A DNA stretch of 39,713 bases from NCBI RefSeq assembly GCF_001651855.1, contig NZ_LNQC01000072.1:19246-58958 (forward strand). Reading direction: 5' to 3'. A program made the position numbers and the translations under genes. The notes beneath the pieces were generated by a model that was not told the DNA's origin, searched no databases, and was given only the letters and a program-made list of their open reading frames with translations. Of the stretch, positions 23,168 through 32,108 are shown one piece after another (position 1 is the first letter of the stretch; every line of letters starts with the position of its first letter). This DNA comes from Sinorhizobium americanum. GTDB taxonomy: Bacteria > Pseudomonadota > Alphaproteobacteria > Rhizobiales > Rhizobiaceae.

Positions 23168-24082
23168 TCATTCTGCCGCTAATGAGCCACGTCCTTGGTT
23201 GAGCAGCATAAGCTGCTTTGCTCTTTTCAGACAGCCGGCTTGCTCGCTGCGGTAGCGCGCGCCAATCTCCATCATGAGCACCGTGTCAGGCAGGAAATCA
23301 AGCTCGCTGAAGATGTCATCCCAGTCGATATCTCCCCAGCCGAGCGGCATGTGCAGATCGCCAAGGCCGAGCGCCGTCGCCTCCTGCGGATAGAAGCCCT
23401 TGTAAAAACCCTGTGGCCGGCCAAATGAGTCGTGGACGTGGAGGTGCCCGGTTATCGGCGCCATGGCACGGATCTGCTCACGAAAGTTCAGACCGCGATA
23501 GGTGCATTCGATATAGGCATGGCTGAAGTCAATGAGGGCGACAAGATTGGGATGGCTGACCGCCCTTACAGTTTCGGCGATTTCCGCCGGGCTCTGCCTG
23601 TACTGGCCCGGCTCCGTCGTGAAGATATTTTCCAATGCAATGCGAACTCCATAGGGCCTCGCGAATTCGGCGAGCTCGAGCAGAGCCTCGCGCTCGCGCC
23701 GATCCGCCTCGGCCCGCTCGAACACCTGATCGGCACGCAGGTGCCCGCCGTGCTGGACAACGGTGCGGGCGCCGATCCGATCACACACCTCGACTAGCGC
23801 CTTGGCGGCCTGAAGCTGGTAGTCCGCAGTCGCCGGATCCATGAAGTTCGAGGAAACGAGGCCATGCACCGTGTAACGGAACGGAAACTGGCCCGTGAGC
23901 CTCAGGAGCCGTTCTGCCCTCTCCTTGATCACACGTCCGCCGGCAATGATGTCCACGCTAGTTAGCCCGAGTTCGATGGTTTCGACGCCGAGCTCGCTCA
24001 GGCGACGAAGATCGAGTTCGAGGCTCTCCAGTTCACCGTCGGCAGATTCCGAGTTGAAACCAGTCGAAACGATATTGCTCAT
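23168..24082 (-). CDS. Sugar phosphate isomerase/epimerase (TIM barrel, IolE/AP-endonuclease-2 fold)
   Basis: 304-residue (beta/alpha)8 barrel of the xylose-isomerase-like superfamily. The expected metal ligands are visible: Glu151 (RIALENIF), Asp185 and His188 (LIDFSHAY), His217 (LHVHDSFG) and Glu272 (LMMEIGARY), with His111/His114 in VVQHGGHL. The start at 24080-24082 (MSNIVSTGF) is preceded by ggag; the longer frame from 24094 has none. The gene is the last of the operon, 36 bases after the phosphodiesterase gene, so it probably acts on a sugar or sugar phosphate released by that enzyme. The exact reaction is not determinable. Confidence 0.85.
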   Translation of the reverse strand: MSNIVSTGFNSESADGELESLELDLRRLSELGVETIELGLTSVDIIAGGRVIKERAERLLRLTGQFPFRYTVHGLVSSNFMDPATADYQLQAAKALVEVCDRIGARTVVQHGGHLRADQVFERAEADRREREALLELAEFARPYGVRIALENIFTTEPGQYRQSPAEIAETVRAVSHPNLVALIDFSHAYIECTYRGLNFREQIRAMAPITGHLHVHDSFGRPQGFYKGFYPQEATALGLGDLHMPLGWGDIDWDDIFSELDFLPDTVLMMEIGARYRSEQAGCLKRAKQLMLLNQGRGSLAAE

Positions 24083-24118
24083 TGATTTCTCCATTGGAGT
24101 GACCGGCGTAAGCCGGCA

Positions 24119-24877
24119 TTAGGTGGTGACGGTGTCGCGTAGCCGCAGGGCCAGATCGGGCCGGTCGGACGTCAGGTGGCCGATGCCTCGGTCGAGCCAG
24201 TAACGGATTTGCGCTTCTTCGTTGAGGGTCCAGACGCACAGGCGCTCCGGGGGAACTGTCGTTCGGATCAGCTCCCACTCGGCCGCCATCAGCTCGTGAT
24301 GGATGGCGACGATCTCGGCGAGGCTATCGACGGCAGCAAGAAAAGCGGCGAGGCCGCCATGCCGCGCCGCCCAGTCTGCGTTCACGGAAACGAGGCGCGC
24401 GACATGCGGCACATGGCGGCGGCAATCTGTCAGCACGGATGTATCGAAAGACGTGAGATGGGCGCGATTGTCGACGCCGAAGCGCTGAAGCTCCTCCGCG
24501 ATGCGCCGGGCGATGTTCGGGTAAGGCGAACCCGCTTCGTCAAGCTTTATTTCGACATGCAAGCGAGGCCCGTCGGTCGATGCAAGGACGGCCAGCACAT
24601 CGGCCAGTGTCGGCACGCTCTCGTCGGTGTCTCGCAATCTCGTGGTCGCCCGCGCCTCGGGCGTCAGCCGACGCAACGGACCGGTGGCGCGCACGGTCCT
24701 GTCCAGCGTGGCGTCGTGGATGACGAGCAATTCACCCGAGTCCGTCAAATGCACGTCGAACTCGATCGCATCGACGCCAAGCCGCATTGCATGGCGAAAG
24801 CCCGTCAGCGAGTTTTCAGGCCAAAGATTGCGGGCGCCGCGATGGCCGATGATCTTTGTCATGCGAATAGCCCTCAT
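24119..24877 (-). CDS. Glycerophosphodiester phosphodiesterase family enzyme
   Basis: 252-residue cytosolic GDPD-family barrel (UgpQ-like), which hydrolyses phosphodiesters such as glycerophosphodiesters or sugar phosphodiesters with a divalent metal. Catalytic and metal residues are present: His12-Arg13 (IIGHRGAR), Glu21-Asn22 (PENS), Glu39 and Asp41 (EFDVHLTDSGELLVIHD) and His54. Later HVEIKLDEAG and VWTLNEEAQIRYWLDRGI match the family. Its ATG overlaps the permease stop (ATGA), so import and cleavage are translationally coupled. Its presence in a peptide/opine-type ABC operon points to an imported phosphodiester as substrate. Confidence 0.88.
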   Translation of the reverse strand: MRAIRMTKIIGHRGARNLWPENSLTGFRHAMRLGVDAIEFDVHLTDSGELLVIHDATLDRTVRATGPLRRLTPEARATTRLRDTDESVPTLADVLAVLASTDGPRLHVEIKLDEAGSPYPNIARRIAEELQRFGVDNRAHLTSFDTSVLTDCRRHVPHVARLVSVNADWAARHGGLAAFLAAVDSLAEIVAIHHELMAAEWELIRTTVPPERLCVWTLNEEAQIRYWLDRGIGHLTSDRPDLALRLRDTVTT

Positions 24878-25752
24878 CGCAAGGTTGGATCGAGCTTATC
24901 GCGGAGCCAGTCTCCGACAAGCGAGATGGAAAGCGTCGTGAGCATGATGACGGCAGCCGGAGCGAGCATGATCCAGGGTGCGCGGGTAAGATATTCCCGT
25001 CCGAAGCCGACCATGTTGCCGAGGCTCGTCTCGGGCGGCTGCACGCCGAGACCGAGGAAGGAAAGCCCGCTTTCCATCAGGATGATTTCCGGGAAAGTCA
25101 GCGTCATCGATACGATCAGCGTCGATGCGACATTAGGGAGAATGTGACGGAGATAGACCCGGGCCGGCGTTGCACCGAGTTGCACCACCGCGGCCGCATA
25201 GCCCTGCCCGCCGGCAGAGATCGCCAGTCCGCGGGCGATGCGCGCATAGCGCTCCCATCCGTAGAAACCCATCAGGCAGACGAGCAGCACCATCGAGGAG
25301 CCGAAGAAAGCCAGTACCGCGAGAGACATGATGAGAAACGGCAAAGCCGCCTGGAAGTCCGCAAGCACGAGCACGAGATGCTCGACAACGCCGCGAAAGC
25401 GTGCCGCCGCAAAGCCGAGCGTCGTGCCGAAGACGGCAGACAAAATGGTCGCGCCGAAGGCGATGATCAGCGACACGCGGATCGATTGGACCAGCCGCGA
25501 CAGAACGTCCCGGCCAAGTTCGTCAGTGCCGAGCCAGTGCTTGAACGCGCCCGGCGAAGAAAGCCGGCTGGTGAGATCCATGGCGGTGATGTCGTAAGGC
25601 CGCAGGTAGTCAGCGAAAAGGGCGATCACGACCATGGCCGCCAGCCAGAAGACACCGAATGCCACCGAGACCGGCACCTTTCGGCGAAGCAGTGCGACGG
25701 AGCCTCGAAGCCGCCCGGGCGACGCTGTCTCGATCCGACCAACGGGCGCCAT
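24874..25752 (-). CDS. ABC transporter permease, DppC/OppC type
   Basis: 292-residue inner-membrane permease. The OppC-type N-terminal region is present (one early helix, then HWLGTDELGRDVLSRL at residues 72-87), and the coupling (EAA) loop is at about 185-208 (GYAAAVVQLGATPARVYLRH ILPN). A C-terminal SFLGLGVQPPETSLGNM follows, then a helix and the conserved GDWLRDKLDPTLR ending. The frame is open far upstream, but ATG 25750-25752 with ggag before it starts the natural protein. It lies 11 bases after the DppB-like gene, and its stop overlaps the phosphodiesterase start. Confidence 0.9.
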   Translation of the reverse strand: MAPVGRIETASPGRLRGSVALLRRKVPVSVAFGVFWLAAMVVIALFADYLRPYDITAMDLTSRLSSPGAFKHWLGTDELGRDVLSRLVQSIRVSLIIAFGATILSAVFGTTLGFAAARFRGVVEHLVLVLADFQAALPFLIMSLAVLAFFGSSMVLLVCLMGFYGWERYARIARGLAISAGGQGYAAAVVQLGATPARVYLRHILPNVASTLIVSMTLTFPEIILMESGLSFLGLGVQPPETSLGNMVGFGREYLTRAPWIMLAPAAVIMLTTLSISLVGDWLRDKLDPTLR

Positions 25753-25763
25753 TTCGCTTCTCC

Positions 25764-26690
25764 TCAATGATCCGTATGCAAACGCAGGCGAGGATCGAGC
25801 CAGCCATAGAGCAGGTCGACGACAAGGTTGGACACGACCATCGCCGCAGCGATGATCAGCAGAATGCACTGCACGACGGCGAGATCGCGATTGCTCACCG
25901 AGACCACCAGCAAGCGCCCGATGCCCGGCCAGGAAAAGATCGATTCCACGACGACGGCGCCGGCGATCAGCGAGCCGACCATGAAGCCGACGATCGTGAC
26001 GATCGGAACCGCGGCATTGGGGAACGCATGACTCCAGATCACGTCGCGCCATTTCAGTCCTTTGGCCGCAGCGGTCCGGATATAGGGTTGCCCCATCACC
26101 TCGATCATTGCACTGCGCGAGAAGCGCGCGAGAATGCCGATGCCGCCGATGCTCATCGTGATCGTAGGCAAGATGCCGTGCACCCATGTATCCTGGCCCC
26201 CGGACGGCAAGACACCGAGAAGAACCGAAAAGACCAGCACGAGCACCAGACCCATGACGAAGGAGGGGATAGTGAAGCCCACGATCGCCAGCATGATCAC
26301 GCCGCGATCGGCGAAGCTCTGTCGGTGAAGCGCCGCATAGACGCCGGCCGGAATGCCGATCAGCAGCTTGAGGATCAGCGCCGGCACAGTCAACTGCAGC
26401 GTCGCCGGCACCCGCTCCAAGACCAGATGAAGCGCCGACGCCTTGTCACGCATGGAGACGCCGAAATCGCCGGTAAAGATCGACTTAATATAGGCGAGGT
26501 ATTGTATCCAGAGTGGCTGATCCAGGCCCCAGGTCCTGCGGAAGGCATCGAGCGCGTCCTGTGGAACGTCCGGACCGAGCATCACCTGTGCCGGGTCGCC
26601 GGACATGCGCAGCACGATGAAGGCGAAGGTCACAACGGCCAGAATCGTGATCACGGCTCGAAGCAGCCGCACGAGAACGAAGCGGATCAT
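25764..26690 (-). CDS. ABC transporter permease, DppB/OppB type
   Basis: 308-residue permease with six predicted helices. Family features are the N-terminal RFVLVRLLRAVITILAVVTF, the GDFGVSMRDKASALHLVLER segment that precedes the core, the EAA loop near residues 203-225 (YIRTAAAKGLKWRDVIWSHA, FPNA) and the C-terminal VNLLYGWLDPRLR-like end (DLLYGWLDPRLR). Its ATG overlaps the stop of the upstream ATPase gene by four bases. It forms the membrane channel with the DppC-like protein. Confidence 0.92.
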   Translation of the reverse strand: MIRFVLVRLLRAVITILAVVTFAFIVLRMSGDPAQVMLGPDVPQDALDAFRRTWGLDQPLWIQYLAYIKSIFTGDFGVSMRDKASALHLVLERVPATLQLTVPALILKLLIGIPAGVYAALHRQSFADRGVIMLAIVGFTIPSFVMGLVLVLVFSVLLGVLPSGGQDTWVHGILPTITMSIGGIGILARFSRSAMIEVMGQPYIRTAAAKGLKWRDVIWSHAFPNAAVPIVTIVGFMVGSLIAGAVVVESIFSWPGIGRLLVVSVSNRDLAVVQCILLIIAAAMVVSNLVVDLLYGWLDPRLRLHTDH

Positions 26691-27685
26691 GCCCGTTTCC
26701 TCAACCTCTCGACCGACGCTGTCTCGCCCGCGACGACGTGACAGGCTGCCGTCCGTCCGCTGCCAATCTGGCGAAGCGCCGGCACGCTCGTGCGGCAGAT
26801 GTCGCGCGCGAGCGGACAGCGCGGATGGAAGGCGCAGCCAGAGGGACGATCGGCCGGATTGGGCGGCTCACCCTGCAGGATCATCCGACCTTCGGGCGGC
26901 TTGCCGGGGACCGGCACGCTCGAGATCAGGGCACTGGTATAAGGATGCTGGGGGGACTGGAAGATCACATCGGACGAGGCCTCCTCGACGATCCGGCCGA
27001 GATACATCACCGCGACGCGGTCGGCTATGTTGCGCACGACCTTCAGGTCATGGCTGATGAAGACCATGGCGATGCCGTTCTGCTCCTGCAGGTCGCGCAG
27101 CACATTGACGACCTGCGCCTGGATCGAGACGTCGAGGGCGGAGACGGGTTCATCGCAGACAAGCAGCTTCGGCCGCGAAGCAAGAGCGCGGGCGATGACC
27201 GCCCGCTGCCGCTGGCCGCCGGAAAGCTCATGTGGGAAACGCCCTGCCTGATCGGGGCGAAGGCCAACGGCCGCCATCAGCTCCGCGACGCGGGCAGCGC
27301 GGTGCTCCTTTTGAACGAGCCGGTGGATCTCCAGCGGCTCGCCGATCTGTGTGGCGATCGTCAAGCGCCGGTCGAGTGCCGCGAGAGGGTCCTGGTAGAC
27401 GAGCTGCATTTTCGCACGCAGCGCCCGCCATTCCGCCGTGCCGGATTTCGGCATCGGGCTGCCCGAAAAACGGACTTCGCCCGCTCGCGCCGGATCGATG
27501 CCCAAAAGCATCCGCCCCAATGTCGACTTGCCTGACCCGGATTCACCGACAATCCCGAGCGTCTCGCCCGGCATGACCGCGAGCGAAACGCCGTCGACAG
27601 CGCGAACGGGGCTCGCTCCGCCGAAGAGACCGCGCCGGGTTTCATAGATCCGGACGAGATCGTCCGCTTCGATCAGCGGATTCAC
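26687..27685 (-). CDS. ABC transporter ATP-binding protein, DppF/OppF type
   Basis: 332-residue ATPase. Walker A GESGSGKST at residues 47-55, Q-loop in LVYQDP, signature LSGGQRQR at 154-161, Walker B LLVCDEP at 174-180 and the switch His in VFISHDLKVV. The C-terminal oligopeptide-transporter extension carries the usual Cys/Pro-rich part (CAFHPRCPLARDICRT). Four-base overlaps (ATGA) join it to the preceding DppD-like gene and the following DppB-like gene, showing a tightly coupled operon. Confidence 0.92.
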   Translation of the reverse strand: MNPLIEADDLVRIYETRRGLFGGASPVRAVDGVSLAVMPGETLGIVGESGSGKSTLGRMLLGIDPARAGEVRFSGSPMPKSGTAEWRALRAKMQLVYQDPLAALDRRLTIATQIGEPLEIHRLVQKEHRAARVAELMAAVGLRPDQAGRFPHELSGGQRQRAVIARALASRPKLLVCDEPVSALDVSIQAQVVNVLRDLQEQNGIAMVFISHDLKVVRNIADRVAVMYLGRIVEEASSDVIFQSPQHPYTSALISSVPVPGKPPEGRMILQGEPPNPADRPSGCAFHPRCPLARDICRTSVPALRQIGSGRTAACHVVAGETASVERLRKRA

Positions 27686-28695
27686 TGCATCACCCCTTGG
27701 GGAATTCTTCTCTTGGCTTCGCCACGCGCAGCCGCTGAAACTGGACGCGTGCAGGCGAGCCGGCGACCGTCATCTTGCGTCATCAGAGGCGGACGCACGC
27801 GCCCGCAGGCGTCGACCGCGCGCGGACAGCGAGGGGAAAAGGAACAGCCCTCGGGCAGATGTTTCGGATTCGGTACCGTTCCGGGAATCGCAAGGAGCCG
27901 CTCACGCGACCCGTCGATCCGCGGAATGGCGTCGAATAGCCCGCGCGTATAGGGATGCCGTGCCTCGGAGAAGAGTTGCGCCACGGTCCCCTCCTCGACG
28001 ATCCGGCCGGCATACATGACGCAGACGCGCTCGCAAACCTGCGAGACCGCCCCGAGATCATGGCTGATGAAGACGAGCGCCATCCCGGTCTCCGCCCGAA
28101 GCGTGTTCAAGAGATCGAGGATCTGCGCCTGGATGGTCGCATCGAGCGCCGTCGTCGGTTCGTCCGCGACCAGCAGGTCCGGCTCCCCCGCAAGCGCCAT
28201 CGCGATCATCAGGCGTTGACACTGCCCACCGGAGAACTCGTGCGGATAGAGATCGAAGCGCCGCGACGGAGCCGGGATGCCGACCACGTCCATGAGCCGC
28301 AAGGCCTCGGCTCGCGCGGCCTCGCCGCGAAGGCCGCGGTGGATGCGAAGCGCCTCGATGATCTGCCGGCCGACGCTGAGAACCGGGTTCAGCGAGCTCG
28401 ACGGGTCCTGGAAAATCATTGCGATCCGTCCGCCGCGGATCTCTTCCAGGGCGGAACGCCGGGCGCCGCATAGTTCGCGGCCGTCGACCCGCACGGAACC
28501 CGTCACCGCCGCCTTGCCCGGCAGCAGCCCGAGCGCCGCGAGCCAGGTCACCGACTTGCCGCAACCGGACTCGCCGACAAGCCCAAGCGCCTCTCCCTTG
28601 GCGACGTCGAGATCGATGCCATGCAGAACCTCAACACCATCGAAGGTGACATTAAGATCCCGCAACTGCACCAGATTGGGATTGGCTGAGCTCAT
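27682..28695 (-). CDS. ABC transporter ATP-binding protein, DppD/OppD type
   Basis: 337-residue ATPase. Walker A GESGCGKSV at residues 41-49, Q-loop IFQDPSSSLNP, signature FSGGQCQRL at 154-162 (Phe for Leu and Cys for Arg, tolerated variants), Walker B LLVADEP and VFISHDLGAV. The C-terminal extension with CSFSPRCPRAVDACG is typical of peptide/nickel/opine importers. The start at 28693-28695 (MSSANPNLVQL) follows gggggtg; the longer open frame overlaps the binding-protein gene and is unlikely. It lies 89 bases after the binding-protein stop. Confidence 0.9.
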   Translation of the reverse strand: MSSANPNLVQLRDLNVTFDGVEVLHGIDLDVAKGEALGLVGESGCGKSVTWLAALGLLPGKAAVTGSVRVDGRELCGARRSALEEIRGGRIAMIFQDPSSSLNPVLSVGRQIIEALRIHRGLRGEAARAEALRLMDVVGIPAPSRRFDLYPHEFSGGQCQRLMIAMALAGEPDLLVADEPTTALDATIQAQILDLLNTLRAETGMALVFISHDLGAVSQVCERVCVMYAGRIVEEGTVAQLFSEARHPYTRGLFDAIPRIDGSRERLLAIPGTVPNPKHLPEGCSFSPRCPRAVDACGRVRPPLMTQDDGRRLACTRPVSAAARGEAKRRIPQGVMQ

Positions 28696-28784
28696 TTTCA
28701 CCCCCGCTTGGTTCGGCCGCGTCGTTACCGCTCCGGTGTCAGCAGAAAGGTTCCGGCAACCGAGGCTATCGGAACGCGACTGTC

Positions 28785-30413
28785 TCAACCGGCCCAGTTG
28801 GAGGCCCTGAAGTCCATTGCGAAGGCGGGCGCCGCCCTCCACTTCAACGAGGACTTAACACCGGTGAATACCGCGTTCTGGTGCAGCACCTGGTAGACCG
28901 GGTCTTCGCGCTCGCAGATCTCGAGCATGCGGGCGAAAGCCTTCTTGCGCTTGGCGTGATCGGTGCTGGTTTCGAGGATCTGGGCCATCTGGTTGACCTC
29001 GGCATTCGTCCAATCCTTCTTCTGCTGGACCTCGCCGTTCGGGCCGAAGCCTGCCACGATCGAGGAGACCGGGTCGCCGAACGCGGCGCCGGCCGACCAG
29101 TCGCGCACGCCCTTCAGGCCCGACGGATCATGGATCTGTCCCCAGTTCTCCTTCATTTCGATCTCGACGTTCAGTCCGACCTGCCGCCACATCTCGACCA
29201 TGATCTGACCGTTGGCGGTCTGGTTGGTGTAGTAGTTGTTGAGAAGACGGAAGGGGATCGCATCGCCCTTGTAGTTCGCCTGCTTCAAAAGATCTTTGGC
29301 GAGCTGCGGATCATATTCCGGAACCGCCCAGCCCTCGATGAACATGTCGCCGTAGAAGGGGAATTGAAGACCGGCCGGAACGGACGTCTGGCCCGCCCAG
29401 AGTGCCTCAACGATCGCCTGCCGGTCGATCGAATGGGTCATGGCGCGACGGACTAGCGGATCCTGAAGGATCGGGTTCTGGACGTTGAAGACCGAGATGC
29501 GGTGATTGTGGATGGTGGAACCCTGCACCTCGTAACCGGCCGCGCCCTTGACGGTGGCGATCTGATCCGGGGGCAGGTCGCAGGCGAAGTCGTACTCGCC
29601 GGAAAGCAGTCCATTCACGCGCGAGGAAACTTCGGGAACCTCGACGAAGCGAATTTCTTCGAGCGGCGGACGGCCGCCCCAATATTCGTCGAAAGCGACA
29701 AGCGTCAAAGAGACATCGGGCTTGTGTTCGCCGACCATGTAGGGACCGGTGGTGATCGGCTTTCGCGCCCAATCGATATAGGTCTTGGCCTCATCCCAGG
29801 CACGGCGATTGGCGATCTGGCTGCCGAAGGCGTAAAGGCGGCCCTCGATGGTGACGTCCGGCGTCGCATTGTGGAAGCGGACGGTATATTTGTCGACGGC
29901 CTCGACACCGGCGAGCGCCGGCCACAGGCGGCGGCCGGTGCCCGGGACGATTGCCGGCAGCTCCTTGGCATTCGCCGGCTTGTGCTCGTCCTCGAAAATC
30001 GTCTTGCCGCCCGCCGGCTGCGTGTCGCCAAAGACGCGCTGGGCCGAGAAGCTGAACACGACGTCGTCGGCGGTGAGTTCGTCGCCATTGTGGAATTTCA
30101 CGCCCTGACGCAGCTTCAGTTCGAGCGTCTTCTCGTCAATGCGCTTCCATTCCGTGGCGAGGCCTGGAACGGGACCCTGGTTGCCCATCCAGTCGCGCAG
30201 TATCAGACCCTCCCAGAGGTTCGGGAAGAAGATCCGCTCGCCGACATTCGACGTCTCGTTCCAGATGTCGAGCGTATTGTTGATGGTGATCTTCTGCACC
30301 GCAATCGTCACGGAGGGTCGCTTGCCCTGGCTGAAAGCGAGCCGCGGGAGGATCATGCTGCCCGCAGTTGCGCCAATGAGACCGAGCGCGCCGCGCCGAT
30401 TAATAGAAAGCAT
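28785..30413 (-). CDS. ABC transporter substrate-binding protein, SBP_bac_5 (DppA/OppA/AccA-like)
   Basis: 542-residue periplasmic binding protein. The signal sequence begins MLSINRRGALGLIGATAGSM and ends near ...LAFSQ; the twin Arg suggests Tat export. Family-5 hallmarks are LWEGLILRDW near residue 65, ELKLRQGVKFHNGDELTADD with VVFSFS, and later IHNHRISVFNVQNPILQDPL with VRRAMTHSIDRQAIVE. This family binds peptides, nickel, opines and sugar-phosphodiester opines (agrocinopine-binding AccA). It is the first gene of the operon, with agaggg before the ATG. It is divergent from the SorC-type regulator with about 315 bases between. Confidence 0.9.
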   Translation of the reverse strand: MLSINRRGALGLIGATAGSMILPRLAFSQGKRPSVTIAVQKITINNTLDIWNETSNVGERIFFPNLWEGLILRDWMGNQGPVPGLATEWKRIDEKTLELKLRQGVKFHNGDELTADDVVFSFSAQRVFGDTQPAGGKTIFEDEHKPANAKELPAIVPGTGRRLWPALAGVEAVDKYTVRFHNATPDVTIEGRLYAFGSQIANRRAWDEAKTYIDWARKPITTGPYMVGEHKPDVSLTLVAFDEYWGGRPPLEEIRFVEVPEVSSRVNGLLSGEYDFACDLPPDQIATVKGAAGYEVQGSTIHNHRISVFNVQNPILQDPLVRRAMTHSIDRQAIVEALWAGQTSVPAGLQFPFYGDMFIEGWAVPEYDPQLAKDLLKQANYKGDAIPFRLLNNYYTNQTANGQIMVEMWRQVGLNVEIEMKENWGQIHDPSGLKGVRDWSAGAAFGDPVSSIVAGFGPNGEVQQKKDWTNAEVNQMAQILETSTDHAKRKKAFARMLEICEREDPVYQVLHQNAVFTGVKSSLKWRAAPAFAMDFRASNWAG

Positions 30414-30689
30414 GGGAAACCCTCTTTTTCAATGGAACGAGCGACTGCCACCGGAGCCGTTCAACCTCGCTTTTAGCTTCGGCGGCACGTAGTTTTCCTG
30501 ATGTTTGGGTGAAACTTCGGTGACACGGAATCGACAGCGAAGTTGCACATAGTCTTGCTAAGCGCGGGCGTTCGCGCGGAGACATGGCCGCGGCCGGCAA
30601 GCCGCTCATGGGTAAGTTGCAATCGGATATTCTCGAGTTTGCCGTCATGAAGAAAGGCGCCTGATCCGATGTCGATCAGAGCGAGATAG

Positions 30690-30723
30690 TTTACATTTGT
30701 TACATCGATGTGACGTATGTAAC
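30690..30723. promoter_or_regulatory. Large symmetric operator between the ABC operon and the SorC regulator
   Basis: Two nested inverted repeats share one axis between 30706 and 30707. The outer arms ttacat (30691-30696) and atgtaa (30717-30722) are perfect; the inner arms ttacatc (30700-30706) and gatgtga (30707-30713) have one mismatch. A 32-bp dyad of this shape, a repeated ttacat element on each side, is what a tetrameric SorC-family protein would bind. Confidence 0.65.
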
Positions 30724-30730
30724 TCACAGC

Positions 30731-31687
30731 ATGAGGAACACTGAGCGCATGGGGCAACTGGAACTGATGACGAGGGCCGCTTGGCTCTACCACGTCGAAG
30801 GACTAACGCAGGGCGAAATCGCCGAACGCATGAATCTCACGCGCCGCCGCGTGAATGAGCTTCTCGCAGCGGCGCTTGATCAGGGCGTCGTTCGAATCGG
30901 CTTCCGTTCAGCCTTGGTCGAGAATGTCGAACTCGAATCGCGTTTACGCGACTGTTTCGGCTTGGATGATGCTCTCGTCGTGCCCACCCCGGCCGATCTG
31001 CGCTTGCTGCATGCAGTAATTGGACGCGGGGCGGCCACGTATCTGGATCGCCTAATCCAATCTCGAAAACCCGCTTCGATCGGGGTCGGATGGGGCGCAA
31101 CGCTGCGCGAAACGGTGCAGCACCTTAGCCCTTCAAATGAGCCGCAGATGGACGTGCGCTCGATGATGGGGGGGCTGACGCGTGGGTCGGAGATCAATAC
31201 CTTCGAGATCGTCCGGGGCTTTGCCGAAGTCCTGAATGCGCAGTGCCACTATTTCGTGGCGCCAATCTATGCGGAAAGCCCGCAATCGCGCGACGCGATC
31301 ATCGCCCAGTCGGTGTTCAGCAAGATTTTCAGCCAGACCTGCGATGTCGACGTTTCCTACCTCAGCGCCGGCGATGTGTCGCAGCAATCGCTGCAGGTGC
31401 GCTACGGTCTGCCGCAAGGAACAGAAGTTGGCGATCTGATCGCCGGCGGCGCTGTCGGCGATCTGTTGGGCCGCTATCTCGATGCCGAGGGCAATCCCAT
31501 CGACCACCCCCTCAACAGCCAAGTGCTTTCACCGGAACTTGCGGACTATCGCAGGATTCCATGCCGCATTGTCGCCTCGGGCGGCGCGCACAAGCATGGC
31601 ATTCTTCTGGCGCTGGTAAGGGCGAAACTAGCGACGACCGTCATCACCGACACAGACAGTGCGAAAGTCATGCTGCAAGAGCGTTAG
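30731..31687 (+). CDS. SorC-family (sugar-phosphate-responsive) transcriptional regulator
   Basis: About 318 residues. The N-terminal helix-turn-helix is at residues ~24-47 (GLTQGEIAERMNLTRRRVNE). The C-terminal sugar-binding domain shows the family phrases ASIGVGWGATLRETV, DVRSMMGGLTRGSEINTFEI, YLSAGDVSQQS, GAVGDLLGRYLDAEGN and a final SGGAHKHGILLALVRAKLAT. SorC proteins bind phosphorylated sugars (for example CggR), which fits control of a phosphodiesterase operon. A GTG at 30710 lies inside the operator; ATG 30731 or 30749 is more likely, and I chose 30731 with uncertainty of 6 residues. It should regulate the divergent ABC operon and itself. Confidence 0.85.
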   Translation: MRNTERMGQLELMTRAAWLYHVEGLTQGEIAERMNLTRRRVNELLAAALDQGVVRIGFRSALVENVELESRLRDCFGLDDALVVPTPADLRLLHAVIGRGAATYLDRLIQSRKPASIGVGWGATLRETVQHLSPSNEPQMDVRSMMGGLTRGSEINTFEIVRGFAEVLNAQCHYFVAPIYAESPQSRDAIIAQSVFSKIFSQTCDVDVSYLSAGDVSQQSLQVRYGLPQGTEVGDLIAGGAVGDLLGRYLDAEGNPIDHPLNSQVLSPELADYRRIPCRIVASGGAHKHGILLALVRAKLATTVITDTDSAKVMLQER

Positions 31688-32108
31688 CGACGAAGTGGGT
31701 GCCGCATACTTGCCTTAGCGGGCAACTCGCTGGGCGAGGCGTTCTCGTCGCCACTATTGAAGGTGCAAGCTCCTCCGGATCATCGTCGTCCTCGCAGGCG
31801 ATCTCGTCGGCCGGCGCAGGCTTGGCGCATAGGAAGTCGCCATGCGATCCGGCCACCGGCAATAATGCACGCCCCCGTCGGACGTAGCGCCTCGGCGTCT
31901 GGCTCACATTTGTGCAAATCGTGTGTTGCGCGCGATCAGCATTTGAGGCCAATCTCAACGGGCAATCCCCGTGTTTTCGTGTTTGAACGTCGGGGTAGCG
32001 CAATAGTTCCTGCAGGGAGGGGTGGGAGGTAATCATGCACGTTCGGGGCCACAAAGCGGCCGGGCGGCGGGGCAAATGCCGTGGTGATCATATGCGGGTG
32101 CTGCGGGC
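31688..32108. other. Intergenic region, no well-supported gene
   Basis: About 420 bases. On the minus strand a frame reads GSHGDFLCAKPAPADEIACE followed by DDDDPEELAPS, which has the look of a small acidic rhizobial protein. However, it has no suitable start codon or ribosome binding site, so it is not called. Confidence 0.3.

Noticed and set aside
24176..26741. Long forward frames over the ABC operon (24176-25147, 25659-26741)
   Set aside because: They are antisense to clearly conserved phosphodiesterase and permease genes and show Arg/Asp/His-rich nonsense composition.
29502..30476. 324-codon forward frame over the binding-protein gene
   Set aside because: Antisense shadow of a well-conserved SBP_bac_5 gene.
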